DNA from: Hemileia vastatrix
Lineage: Eukaryota; Basidiomycota; Pucciniomycetes; Pucciniales; Zaghouaniaceae
DNA length: 64,000 nucleotides
Reading direction: 5' to 3'
Assembly (NCBI GenBank): GCA_030280995.1
Contig: JASXTE010000002.1
Span: 39,367,183-39,431,182 of the forward strand
Both the position numbers and the translations under genes were made by a program. Shown one piece after another: positions 33,902 through 46,750 of the stretch (positions are counted from its first letter, which is position 1; each line of letters begins with the position of its first letter). Under the pieces are notes generated by a model. That model was not told the origin of the DNA. It worked only from the letters and a program-made list of their open reading frames with translations, and did no database searches.

Positions 33902-34979
33902 AGAGATGAGGGGGTGGGTCTGACAGGTGAGAATTAGGCCTAATAGCCTCTTTTGACCTATGGAGTGGAGTGGGGTGGATTCCAAAAAAGGGTGATGGAT
34001 TGGTATAGAGGCAAGAGGAGAGGAATTAAGTGAAGGGAAAGAAAGAAAGAGAAAAAAATATGGGCAAGACTTTGAGAGATGGTAAAATTTTCAAGGGCTA
34101 AGAGATGGGAATTACAAGGGTGGGTTAATGGAGTAAGATAAAATTTTAAATACCAATGGAGGGGGGAGGGGTTATAATTTTAACCAGCACAAAAAAATTG
34201 GTTAAGTCTTATTCAGACTGTTCTGGGGGTCTTTTAGGTACTAACACTGTGATTTTTATAACAGAGTGGAGTCCTAGGGGGCTGATGTATTTCACCAATG
34301 GGAACAGTCTATGGTGTGCCTTCAGGAAAGAGAAGCATGCATATAGAAAAGAAACAGTCATTTGAATTATGAAAAGATTAAATTTTTCTACATATAGAGG
34401 CAAGATTTTATACACTGAATGAATGTATTTTATTCAAAAATATCTGAGGAATATTTCTTAATTTTATGTCTTGATGGTTATTTGGTAATTTTGATGATTT
34501 ATAGAAGCTATTTGGGGGTTTCTGGTTTTTTAATTTGGTTGTATTTTGTTTTTTTTGAGTCTTATGAAATTAGTTTTGATCAGGGGATGATGTGAACACT
34601 ATAAGTAGATAGCTTAGCTTTAACTCTAAATTTTCTTACTTGGTTATATTTTTAAGATTTTTTGATTTTTTAGGTTATTTTTGTGTTGTTCAGTTTTATT
34701 AGTTTACTTGGTGATATTTTGGATGGGCAAGGCAGCCTGTGGCACACTGAGATGTCAGTGAGATAATAGATTGAATTTCCAGGGGTTATCATCACAACCA
34801 TCTTATCATTTTTATTTTTAATTATTATAGAGAAGGGGATTCTTTCTAGCTATTGCCATATCTTTGATCTTTATATTTTCAATATAGAATTAAGAGGGGC
34901 TCTTAGTCATTTAACATCACTTAGTTGTTATTATAATAATTATTAAAGTAATATTGTAATTATATTTCATAGCACTTCT
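33902..34979. other. No gene recognised
   Basis: G-rich plus-strand patches near 33900-34170 and T-rich DNA afterwards. Short open frames lack recognisable motifs. Confidence 0.5.
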
Positions 34980-35239
34980 CACTAGGCAATATAGGGGGTG
35001 GACTTGCTAGCAAGTCCTCAACCTGAACTCAGATGGAACTCAGATGGAACTCAGACTGAACTCATACTGAACCCATACTGAACTCTACTTGAGCACTCAC
35101 CTAGAACTGTTCTTCTGAGTGTTTTTCATCCCTGATTGTATGGTTCCTTTATCAATAGCTCAATGTATGTTCAATCTGTGGTGAGTTTGGGTCCAAAGTT
35201 GCAGACTCTCTAGAAAGTCTGCCCCCATATTGTGTGGTG
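34980..35239 (-). mobile_element. CACTA-type MITE copy 3 (260 bp)
   Basis: It starts CACTAGGCAATATAGGGGGT and ends CCCATATTGTGTGGTG, flanked by TCT on both sides. Relative to the copy at 5018 it is inverted. This copy keeps the literal CACTA terminus. Confidence 0.85.
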
Positions 35240-36082
35240 TCTAAAAATCATTAGATTGAGAATTTCACTCTCATTTTTTGAGAATTTTACTTGTCTAATT
35301 CTTTAAACTTCTGGCTGTCAAAACTCAGTCCCACTTTGCTTAAATTAGATGATTCTACATTACTTTTCTAGGATGACAGGGGATTTATTCACTTTTTTCA
35401 ACTCTTCTAGGTTATATTTACATCAAGACAACTGTAGTAGCTCTTCTAAAAAAATATCAGCCAGCTGGAATCCAGAAAGAGCTGGAGAAGAAAGTGGTCC
35501 ACTGAAACAGTATATCTAAAATAATGACTAAGTACATAACACAAAAAATAATACTTATGACCACCAAATGTATTTGAGATAAGAGTAATATTGAAAGAGC
35601 ACAAAGAAAGAGGTTTTCCAGGGTGTTTAGCTTTAAATTATAGAATGCATTGGGAATAGAAAAATTATCCTGCTACTTGGGAAGGTCATTTTAAGGGGAA
35701 AATAGTCAGCAACAATGATTCTTGAAGCTGTAGCTAGCAAGAATTAATGCTTTTTGAACTGTTTCTTTGGATTACCTGGAGCTCTAAATGAAACCAATAA
35801 TTCTTAATGTAGCTCAATTTTCGATAAACTCTATTCTGGAACTCAAGATAAGGTTAAATAAAAAATAAAAAAATATTGATATAAAACTCATTAATACTTT
35901 TCTGATGGAATATACCCATCTTGGCCCACCCTTGTGAAAAAAATTCCACATGCCCAAGAAAAAGCATGCCATCACTATTTTAAATTCCAAGAATCTTACA
36001 GGAAAAGTATTAAAAGAGCTTATAGAGATCTATAAGTCTGTTGGAGTATTTTTAAGGAGCCTTTTCAGTTATGGGACATTAA

Positions 36083-36297
36083 CACTGCAAGAAATTAAGT
36101 GGCACCTGCTAGCAGGTGCCTATCCCTATATTCAGTTTTTATTTAAGAGTAAATTTGATTTGATATTATTATGCAATCTAGTGTTCTCATTGTTCAGTGC
36201 ACAGTCTTTCCAGAAGAATTACAGCTGAGCTGAAATTGAGTTAAATCAAAGATAGGGATTGGCACCTGCTATCAGGTGCCCATGTTTTTTTCTGGTG
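36083..36297. mobile_element. CACTA-like MITE of the second family, copy 2 (about 215 bp)
   Basis: Near the left end is the perfect palindrome GGCACCTGCTAGCAGGTGCC; near the right end is GGCACCTGCTATCAGGTGCC followed by a T run and TCTGGTG. Flanking triplets are TAA and TGA. Its right end is the inverted counterpart of the left end of the copy at 33711, including AATCSCTATCTTTGATTT. Confidence 0.6.
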
Positions 36298-38129
36298 TGA
36301 AGTATTTCAAAATTAAACAACATGTTGTGTCATATTTATTGCACAACACGATTGTGAAATAACAACAAAGCAATGAAAGCTATATTTTGAGCCAAAATTC
36401 ATCAATCCAAGTACTTACCAACCACCATCATTTAGCTCTTAACAATATCGCAAGTAGCTAAATACAAAGAAAATTTGAACTTCAAAAATACACTACACAT
36501 TTCCAACTTTATGATGATCCTAAAGCTCACAAATGAATTACTAGAGATGATATCTAATGTGGTAAAAAAATTTATATCTTACAAAAAACACATACATTTT
36601 TCACATATAAATTTCAAATCAAATCATGATTAGAATTTTCGAAAATAAAACTGAAAAAAAGAACTGGAGAAAATACCAATTCAATTAAAGAAGAAATTAA
36701 TATAGTGAAAAAAATTAACTTATATATTATATTACTTTTTTAAAAAAATACAATATTCTTTTTATAAAATGGAGCATCCAACTGTTTCAAAATATCATTA
36801 TTGAAAAGAATTAAATGAATCAAAAATTTATAATTAATAAAAAATTAAAATAAAATGTATTAAAAATTATAAGAGAAATATGAGGGAAAAAGAATATTTT
36901 ATTACAACATGATTTTTACTATTACTTGGAGCTTAGAACTGACTGATTTTTAAAACTGGCTAAATATATTCATGTTATTTTAAAATGGCTATGTATTATA
37001 TTTTATTAATAATATGGCTGTAAATAACATATATTTTTGAGGCATTTCTACAATCCACCTCTTCCTCAAATATGCCTTCATCAATCACATAAAATCCAAA
37101 TCACTGACACTTTCATAATCTACTTCCTTCAACATCAAATGCTTCATGTCTCTAGAGCTCATTTCACTTTTTCCTCTTTCCTTATTCAAAAATGAATCTG
37201 TATTCTCTTCAAGTTTTTCTTAGTTTTATCTCAATATTTGCTTTAAAAATTTCATTTTTTTTCAGATTATTACATTACTTTCATTGAAGAAAATGAGATA
37301 TTAATTGTAAATATCACTTAAGTGTGAGTTAAATATATTCTTATTATCATCGGTGTTGGATTCACTTTGGAAATGGCATTTGGAAGGTTTCTAAAAAATA
37401 AGGTGAGTAGAAAATGATGAAGTAGGAGTATCTGTATCAATATGTGAGTCTTTTCTTATGAATGTATCACTGATAGAGACTTCCAGGGAACAGTATTTGA
37501 TGGACTAATTTTCTTTATTTCCAACTTAGGTGAATGCTTCAACTTTTAGTAGGAAATTATATTATTGAAAGAAACTTTAGTTTGAGATCAATAGAGAGAA
37601 AAAGCAGTTCTGATTATGTCACTTGGAGGACGTTTTTCGACAAAATGATATACTGAACTAATCTTTAGTGTAGCAGTATTTGATCCTTTCCATATATAAA
37701 TATAAAAGTAAATTAATATTTTATAATCTTATATATATTACATAAGCTTATCATATTCTAATCTAGTCATAGTCCCTTTAATCAACTCTATTATATTGAT
37801 TAAAATGATCTCCAATTTTTTATAGAATTTTTATGCTTCTTGAAAGCTGAAAATTGTGGTTGCTTGCTGATATACATTCAATAAATTTCTCTCTGCTCCT
37901 ATTCAGTTAATGTCCAATTAGGGACACATTTCTTCTTACTTTCAACTGAATATTTTTACTTTGAGCTCAACATTGTATCAAGTGATTTAGAAGATTTTAA
38001 GTTTTCTAAAGTGTAGAAGTAGGTTTTATATGATGCAAAAATTGGGTAGTAGTTAGTAATTTGATGTTTTAAAAAATTGAGAAAATGAAAGTTAGAATAA
38101 TGAGAAGGAGAAAGCTTTGATAAGCCAGA
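36298..38129. other. AT-rich DNA, no gene recognised
   Basis: A/T-rich with short low-complexity stretches; no motif-bearing frame on either strand. Confidence 0.5.
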
Positions 38130-38390
38130 CACCATGCAATATAGGGGGTGGACTTGCTAGCAAGTCCCCTACCTGAACTCAGACAGGACTCAGATGGAAC
38201 TCAGACTGTACTCATACTGAACCCATACTGAACTTTACTTGAACACCCACCTGAAACTGTTCTGCTGAGTGGTGTTCATCCCTGATTGTATGGTTCCTTT
38301 TTCAATAGCTTAATGTGTGTTCAATCTGTGGTGAATTTGAGTCCAAGGTTGCGGACTTGCTAACAAGTCCACCCCCCATATTGTGTGGTG
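38130..38390 (-). mobile_element. CACTA-type MITE copy 4 (261 bp)
   Basis: It starts CACCATGCAATATAGGGGGT and ends CCATATTGTGTGGTG, with AGA on both sides. Same orientation as copy 3. Confidence 0.85.
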
Positions 38391-38476
38391 AGATATGGTT
38401 TTGGAAATCCTAGAAGGGGAGGATGTGAATTGTCATATGGAGCTCATAAAATGTTTGTAAATCTATGTAATATATT

Positions 38477-38582
38477 CACCATGCAATATGGGGAGGGTGG
38501 AATTGCTAGCAAGTCTGCAACCTTGAACCCAAATTCATATCTAATTTAGAACACATTGAGGTAGTGATGAAACAATCAGGAA
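38477..38582 (+). mobile_element. CACTA-type MITE copy 5, truncated
   Basis: It starts CACCATGCAATATGGGGAGG and keeps TTGCTAGCAAGTC and the following ~60 bp, then loses similarity; no right end. It lies only about 90 bp from copy 4 in the opposite orientation. Confidence 0.7.
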
Positions 38583-41040
38583 TAAAGTGTGAAAATATAT
38601 TGAACCTCTGATCAAGCTAGCCTGATTATTTATTGAAGTACATGTGAAAATTTCTTGAAACAATTTTGAAGCATTAAAAACACAATTTTGTAATGGTATG
38701 TTGAAATCAGACCTCCCCACAGCTAAACCAGTCAGGAAAGCTACAAAATGTTTAAAATACTTTTGTATTTTTTCTGCATTTAAAACTAGACACTCCCCAA
38801 TTTAAATTTAAAAAAAGGTGATCTTAGATGTTCAAATAATTTTATTTAATTGTTAATATGTGGTGAAATTATAAGGCACTATAGTAAACTATTTAAGAAA
38901 AATATTTTGGGAATCAATATCTTCCATTAAATTTTCCCAGTAAGAATTTGAAACAAAAATTTAATTCTAATGATTTGAAAAGACTTTATTAACCATTATC
39001 AATATTTGAAATATCTGATAAATGGAAAGCACAAATAAAAATGAAGGGAATTATACATTGGTGAAAAAATTAAGCTCAAATATAAATATCTATTCTGTTT
39101 TTCATTTAATAAATAAAAAAGATATGCACATAATAGTATTTTTTACAATATATTAACCCTTTATCTTTAAAACATGAAAAAAGAAAGACATAAAATGAAA
39201 TTTTGTTACAATGAATAATATAAAAATATTTTTTTTGATTTATATTTGTTTCTCTGAGTTGAGTCCATTCCTTTTTCCATGCTATAGAGGATATTTTCAT
39301 GTTTTTTTATTATTTTATTTTACAGAAAACTATTACTTACCTCTCCATTACTACCTTCTGTCTTAAATAAAAAATTATCTTCAATATTATTCCTCTGTTA
39401 AAACTTTCATTTCTTTTCTCACAACACAATTATTTACATGCCTTTAACCTCTTTCTTCTACCATCAAACCCTCTCTGACCCTTTAAAATCATCCCTGCCC
39501 CTTTCTACTTCTTCCCATGACTATTTATCCCCTTCCCAGATATTTATACCTGTTATAACTCATAGAAATCAAGAGAATTTTATTTGTGAAGGAAATGAAA
39601 AAGATAGATGAGACAGTAAGTGTAGCAAAAGGCAAAGGGTGATTATAAAGAGTGAAAATCTTGGTTGAAAAAAGGGGTAGAGAGGGAAGTAAAATAGGTT
39701 TAACGAGGTTATAAATATAATTGAGGATATAAAAAGGGATCAAAAGGGGGTTGATTATTTATTGAAGGGTATTGTAAGGAGTGAGGAGCAAATTTATGGG
39801 ACAAGAAACAGGTTAAGTTTTGTGGGATAGGGAGTGAAATAAAAAGGAGGAGAGAAAAGTGAAAGGTGAAAGAAGGGTTGAAAAACATTTGTTGAGAAAA
39901 TATAATCACATATAAAGGTGCTAGTAAGAGTGAGAAAATTAGAAAAAGTGTTTGAGGAAAATTGAAATAAGAGGTTGGATGCTATTGTATGGCCAAGCAT
40001 CAGAATTCAACTTCATCTTATATTTCTCTCTATAGAAGCAGCTTTATTTTAATCATACAAATACTGAGTTATAGCCTTAAATTCTTAACCCTGATATATT
40101 AAATTGGAGACTTCTATTTTAAATTTAACTGAAATTAAATTCTAGTTTAAGGCTATGTACAAATCTTCAGTAATTCAAGATATGGAAGTTTTTACTACTT
40201 ATATCAATAAAAAATATAAAAAATCAAAAGAAATGAAACATATTAATACATTCTCTCTTTCCAATAATTTCATTATATGAGGATAATAATTAAACATATC
40301 TTTGAAAAATCAGTCAAATTTTATTATCTATAGAATATTTTGAGAAAAAAAACCTATAATAAATCTGAAAAATATCAAAGATATTTAGTAGAAATTATAA
40401 GAAGGCCTTTACCTTGGATAGAAGCTATAATTAAATATTATTCCACATCCTTAAAAATTAGTTTTGGGATGAAGTTATTGAATTTGAATCTCCTATACTG
40501 TGGTGATTGTCAGTTACAAATGTTGTTCCTTATTTCCATACAATTCCACTTGAACTTTCATATAAAAGACCTTTTTAATGTCTTAAATTTGAGCTTCAAA
40601 TTTTAATTTTTATATAAACATCTACAAAAATTTATTGAATTTATTTTTAATAAATTCAAATACATTTTTTTGAATATATTGCTTTGATATTCATCCTTCT
40701 ATTGCCTAAGTAAAAGAATCTTTTTTTTAAAAAAACAATTAGTTAATAGAATCATATCTTTTTTAATTTTTTAATATATTGGAACAAGGTGTATCTCAGT
40801 CTTGATGGATCTCTTATTGAACTCCCAATGCAAATCTCATCCTGAAAAATCTTCAAGTTAACTGAAACATTAAACATATTAAATGTCTTTGATTTTGTAA
40901 AAAAAGTTTTTACAATAAACAAACTGGTATATAGTGTAAATGATAAGCTTTAAATATCAGTACATAGGTAACAAGGAATAAAGAGACCTATTAAGTTCCT
41001 TTGAATCCAATGTAGACTGTTCTAAAGTACTAAGCAGTAG
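38583..41040. other. AT-rich DNA, no gene recognised
   Basis: Several short frames (for example around 39520-40000 on the minus strand) are low-complexity and lack recognisable motifs. Nothing else is seen. Confidence 0.5.
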
Positions 41041-42350
41041 ACACAATGCGAGATGGGTTGGTTCTCCTCTTCAATTTCTAAAAAGAAGCGCCTGCCACTC
41101 TTATTTTAAAAGACAGCACAATAATGTGTAACACTAATATTTGATTAGAAAGTTTATAAGATGAGAGATGAGTTTTAGAGATCAGGAAAAACAAGTATTA
41201 CTATCTGGATATTTCTATTCTTAATAAGTGCTACTATCCACAGCTACTCCCTCTTGAAGCGCTCTCTTTGAATATGCCTTATTATAGCAATAAAATAACT
41301 CTAATAATAGTCAATCCTACTAAATCTATATATTCCCTCTATGTTGCGCTCTTTCACTTATGCTATATGAAATACACACACAGACACATGAATGATAAAA
41401 GACTCAGAAATATCTCTAATTTACTATTCTATATCTCTCTATATATTCTACTTACTAAAGAGACTCCCTATCTTTATCAAATAGTCCTCCTTTTTATATT
41501 TTTTCCAGTACTCAAGACACAGTTCCCTAGTGGATCTCCAGCGCTGGCTCTAGCGCCACATTAGTCAAACAATAACTAATCTATTAGTAAACTACGTACA
41601 CTGCTTGTAACAGCTACGGCGCCTTAAACATACCCTATGATTACTAATGCTAGTATTAACTTGTTTCACTCATACTCCACATATGCGCTTTTGACTATAC
41701 CTTTGTTATGTTTCAGCGCTACTTTCAGGTTTGACCCATTCTAACGCTGATCCTAGTCTCCTTGACTCTTGGTTAGTTTTGTGATTGAGTCCCCAATCTC
41801 CTTTCTTTAATACTAAGTTCATAGTCCTAACAATTCACTTAACTAGTTAGCCTCCCTTATTACCTGTTTCAGTAAGTTACCCAACTAGCCGCGGTACAGT
41901 ATACTATGCAATTGAGTCGTCCTTAATCCATAAATATTTCCTTAATGTGTAACACATAATTATTGGAAAGTCCAAATCCATATTGTTTAGCGCTTTACAT
42001 TCCTAAATCAATAACACACAATTCCCCATTGTGTGGCACATCTTGCTGAAAAATCCAAGTGCATAGACCCTCAATCCTTTTCCGCGCTTCCATTTCCTTT
42101 GTTCTTTTAAACACACAAATACATATTATATTTTAGCACTACCTACTGCTCTAACTTCCTTTGTTCTTCATGGACTACGCGGGCTGATTGGTCTAAAATT
42201 ATGCTACCTGCAAGGCGCGTACCACACCAATTTTTTCTAAATGTGACCTATAAGAGCCCTATTCATCAACAAGTATTTTATTTATCCCTATTCATATTAA
42301 TAAACAGCTAATCAGGCTTCAAGGTCTGTGCATAGTATGTATTTTAATGC
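41041..42350. other. Compositionally distinct stretch rich in GCGC, possible LTR or old element
   Basis: AGCGCT/GCGC motifs recur (near 41262, 41541, 41617, 41717, 41993 and 42083), whereas neighbouring DNA has hardly any CG. The 10-kb Ty3 LTRs show similar GCGC enrichment (near 48910, 49051 and 49300), so this could be a diverged LTR. I found no clear TG...CA boundaries and no coding region. Confidence 0.35.
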
Positions 42351-42415
42351 ATTGGTATATTTATATTCTTTTGACTACCTTGAAGAGACCTGGCTCATGA
42401 CAAGAGTTATTTTTT

Positions 42416-43650
42416 TTTTTGATAATGTTTCTTGATGAGTTAAAATTTTTTTTAATTTTTATGATTCATTTTAAATAAATATTTAATTTAGTTCATTTTA
42501 ATTTATTTGATCTGATTTTTCTTTATTTTATTCTATCATACTATATAATACTGTATTATATTATATTATATTATATTTCATTTCATTTCACTTACTATTA
42601 TTCTATTTGATTTGATTTAATTTATTATATTTTATTCCCTTACATCTTAACTTAATTTTTTATATCTTACTTTATTTCAAAAGGTGATATTAAATGTGTG
42701 AATAACAGTCTTTGAATTCTCAAAATGATCTGGTGAACTCTGATATACATTCATAGATCAGATTTCACCACCCATTTTTATGCATTTTGACTCTGATCTA
42801 ATGCTGTACATCAGAGTACCACATGAAATTTTGGGCATGTGATCTCTGATCTACAGCTGTACATCAGAGTTCACAACCCAATTTCATGCATGTTGACTCT
42901 GATCTAATGCTTTACATCAGAGTACCACATGAAATTTTGAGCATGTGACCTCTGATCTACAGCTGTACATCAGATTTCACCACCCATTTTTATGCATGTT
43001 GACTCTGATCTAATGCTGTACATCAGAGTACCACATGAAATTTTGAGTATGTGACCTCTGATCTACAGCTGTACATCAGAGTTCACCACCCATTTTTATG
43101 CATGTGGACTCTGATCTATGGCTGTACATCAAAGTACCACATCCAATTTTATGCCTGTAAACTCTGATCTATGGCCGTACATCAGAGTTCACCAGCCAAT
43201 TTTACCCATCTTAATGCTGCTACATGGCTATAAAACAGCATTCATCAAATAAATAAAATGACATTAAATGACATTAAGACTGATTATAATCTAATTGAGT
43301 ATAAAAAAGACAGATAGATGAGTATAATAGCTAGAATTACAAAAAGATAAATACAAATAGTATAAAATGAGATAAATCAAATCAAATCATTATTAGATAT
43401 TTTGAAAATGCATGTAATAAAGAGCAATAAAATAAAATAAAATTCTAATAAAGTAAAATAAAATTATATAACACACAACCAAGCACAACTGAATAAAATA
43501 AAATAAAATACAATACAATACAATACAATTTAGTTTAATTTAATATGAGGTAATGGATTAAATAAAATGAGTGTATTAAAATATAATAAAATTAAATTAA
43601 TTTAAAAAATTACATAATATAACATAAAATAAATTTATACTGAATTTTTT
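42416..43650. repeat. Possible foldback element: T-rich and A-rich arms around a minisatellite
   Basis: The left arm (about 42416-42670) is built of TTTATT/TTGATTTGATTT-type units and the right arm (about 43260-43650) of AATAAA/AAATCAAATCAAAT-type units, so the arms can pair. The hairpin minisatellite lies between them. Simple sequence makes the arm match unspecific, so the call is tentative. Confidence 0.4.
42735..43195. repeat. Minisatellite of ~54-bp hairpin units with two alternating types
   Basis: About nine units each contain CTCTGATCTA ... TGTACATCAGAG, an inverted repeat that folds on itself. Two spacer types alternate: one with ACCACATGAAATTTTGAGCAT, the other with TTCACCACCCATTTTTATGC, giving a ~108-bp higher-order repeat. 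The last units are more diverged. No coding frame. Confidence 0.85.
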
Positions 43651-44319
43651 TTAAAAATATTTCATTCAATATGAGTTTTAATATTTATATACATATTCAT
43701 TATGATATTGCATATAAATATTCAATATGAATTTTTCATATGTGTATTCAATATGAATTTCCATATGCATATTCAATATAAATTTTTATGCATATTTTTT
43801 TTTGATGAATATTGAAAATTATTTTCATTATATATATGAATTATTAACTTACATTTACATACTGAATACCACTTTGCAAGTGAATATTTAACTTCACTTA
43901 TCCTGACTCAAAATAATGTTACATGACTAAAAAAATATCAAAAATTGAATCAAAAAAATTCAATTTATATTATTTTTCTGAAATGCATAGATGGGAAAGT
44001 CATAATAGTAATTTTTTTAAACAATATTAAATATTTAAATATGATTTTTAATTAGTTTCAATCAATTTTAAATGAGTATTTAATTAGAGTAAAAATATCA
44101 CTTGAAAAATTGATAGTTTTGAATGGGTGTTCAGCTCCATCTTGGACTATAATCAAAAAAAAAGACTGAATCAACATTATGTGCTTATGGTGTACAGTGT
44201 TTGGAATGATTTCTGGAACTTTTTTGATTCAAAATTGAAGATGATTTCATTCAACTTTCATTATGATACCAGAAAAGATTAAGCTAGATTTTTACACTCG
44301 TTCAAGTTGTTTTTCAGGT
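43651..44319. other. AT-rich DNA, no gene recognised
   Basis: ATTCAATATGAATTT-like repeats near 43670-43790; otherwise nothing that I can name. Confidence 0.5.
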
Positions 44320-44435
44320 ACATTTCAGTACTAGTTCCATCTAAGTTCAGTATGAGTTCCATCTGAGTTCAATCTGACTTTAACTTGAGGACTTGCTAGC
44401 AAGTCCTACCCCCCCCCCTCAAATATTGTGTGGTG
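44320..44435 (+). mobile_element. CACTA-type MITE copy 6, right-end fragment
   Basis: It keeps the GAGTTCCATCTGAGTTC repeats, GGACTTGCTAGCAAGTCC, a C run and the end ATATTGTGTGGTG. The left part of the element is missing. Confidence 0.75.
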
Positions 44436-45586
44436 ATTCCAACAATTATTGAAATCAAGATTTATCAAGAACCTTTATTGAAGTAAGGGATGAATTTGAG
44501 ATTTTGAGTTGATAAAATATGCCTATGTGGTCTTTTTTCCTTAAATGGAGGTAGATTCTCTCAGTGAGATTAAGTTTTTCAGAAACAATTAGATTCATAT
44601 CTTAGTGCTTGTAAAGTGTCCATAAATAAGTCCTTTCACATTCCATTTTAGAGTCATTGTGGAAATTAATACAAAATGACAGTCTTCTTATTCTGGTAAA
44701 CAAGTTAAAATATGAATTCAAAATAATGTTTGCAACAAGCTATTTTCAATCAGTTGGAATTTTTTTTGAAAAAAGAAATTCACTCAGCAACAAGAGAGCT
44801 CAATAACATGTTTGCACCACCAAATGATAGCCTAGGAAGTATTGTAACTAACTGTAAAAAAGATTTTAGAGAATAATAATAATAATAAAATTTTTTTTTT
44901 TTGAAGGGGAGTCAAGTCACTGGCAGGTGCATCTACCAGAAGTGGAAAATATTGATTTAGTGATTGCATTTTTTGGCTGGGCACCTATCACAGTATCAGA
45001 TTAGGGAGAAGAAAAAAAAATATTGGGGTAGGATAGGTAAAATACTCACCACATGAAGGTAAAATTTATTTAATAATGATTCATAGTAGCTGATTATACT
45101 TTTACATTGAGTTTCACCTCCTTCATTTGAGCCATGAAGTCCTGAATAATCAAAAAGAGAAAAAAAGCTTATTATTTTAGAGCATATACAAATATGATAT
45201 AAAAAAAGAGTATTTTTATGCACCAACAGATTGAGAGATATCCAAGAAGATAATGAATCTGAAAATCAAGTCAAAAATGATTGGTATTGTTGAGATAATG
45301 GTTGCTTCAGGGAAGTGAAGAAAGGTCCACTCCACTCCACTATGCAAAAAAAAAAAAAAAAAAATTGATGCAAGGAATGGTTGATAGATTCTGTAAAGTG
45401 TTCAGACAAATGGATTAATCACTTTTTTTTTTTTTTTTTTTTTCTTTTTTTGGTTTTGAATTTCTCTTAAACTGAAGATGTTTCAGCTTCAAGAAAAGTA
45501 GTTGTTCTGATTAAACAGACTATAAAGAAACCAAATATCACACCAGTTTTTTCATTAAATTGTTTTCCTTTTTCCTTTAATATGAT
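44436..45586. other. No gene recognised
   Basis: AT-rich DNA with two long homopolymer runs (A near 45345-45363, T near 45424-45442). Short frames show no motif. Confidence 0.5.
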
Positions 45587-46750
45587 TTTCAGCCAGGCTA
45601 TATTGAGAGGCAAGTAAAATCTTATGTTAAATTAAAATAAGAAAACAATTGGATTTATAATATATACAAATTTAATATTATATTAAAATAGAATTGTATA
45701 ACAATATGTTTTAAATAAATTGTTATATTAATGTTTATTATTATATATAAAAGGTATATATATTTAAATACAATATAAAATTATATTCTACAAAGAGTTT
45801 AGTATGCTTTTATGTACTAAATAATGATAAATATATAATTAATTAATTACAAAATATTATAAGTAACAAAATCAACTTATAATGTAATCAATTAATTATT
45901 TAATTATATAGACTAAATCATCAAAAAAAACTTTACCAAATGATTGAGCACTCCATTTTTCTCACAATTGGACCAATAAAATAAAATAAAATAAATAGAT
46001 AAATAATAAAATAAATACATTAAACAAGTGAAACCTTTATTTTAAATATAAGTGGTTTATATTAATAAAACTGATTTTATTAAAATACTTATTTAATTAC
46101 AATAATTATTATACTGGTACAATTGTTTAAATTGCTTACTCAATATTTTTTTAAACTATATTAGTTATATATATATATAATTGTATGTCCCAAAATAGTA
46201 TATTATATTTTTGTTTCATTAAAAAGTGAATTTTTTTACCATACACCAAAATGTAACATGTTTGTAAGTACTCTAGTTACATGTTTTCTGTTGTTGATCA
46301 AAAAAGTATCCTATTTCATCACTTACATTGTTACAAGGTTTAAAGTGATGGATATATTGTGATCTTTTGGTCTGTTTTTTGTAAATAGTTACTTCGAACC
46401 TTTATTTTTCTGTAACACTTCATTTTATTTGTTTCTTTTCTTTTCTTTTTTTTTTAAAAAAAAACCTTAGTAATGTCTCAGAGGGCCTCATTTGCCTATT
46501 TGAAAGCTTTGGTTTCTCACATTTTAGTCACCATTCCTTACATTACTTTACAATTTTATAAAATAACAATTTTGTTACAATTACTAGTTTTTTTTTTTTT
46601 TTTCTCTATCAATTTCATTACTATGTTTCAATTACATAAATTGAGAAATAAAACTATAGACACAGTTGCTTTAAGAGCAGTTCAAATGTTTTATTTTATT
46701 TTTTGATATAGCAGATAGAAGTAAAAAAATTTTACTTACTTGATTTAAAT
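45587..46750 (+). repeat. Ty3 LTR relic (plus orientation)
   Basis: It begins TTTCAGCCAGGCTATATTG and continues with AAGTAAAATC, similar to the LTR at 800. The AGAGGGCCTCATTTGCCTAT stretch near 46481 corresponds to the TATA-box region of that LTR, but the TATA itself is altered (CTATTTGAAAG). The right limit is uncertain. Confidence 0.5.

Noticed and set aside
35950..36228. 92-codon plus-strand frame
   Set aside because: Overlaps the palindromic MITE at 36083 and has no recognisable domain.
41268..41564. 98-codon plus-strand frame
   Set aside because: Hydrophobic, no motif, lies in transposon-like DNA; not supported as a gene.
44891..44990. Possible third copy of the second MITE family (CACTGGCAGGTGC, GGGCACCTATCACAG)
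   Set aside because: Matches are short, inner sequence differs and no target duplication is visible.
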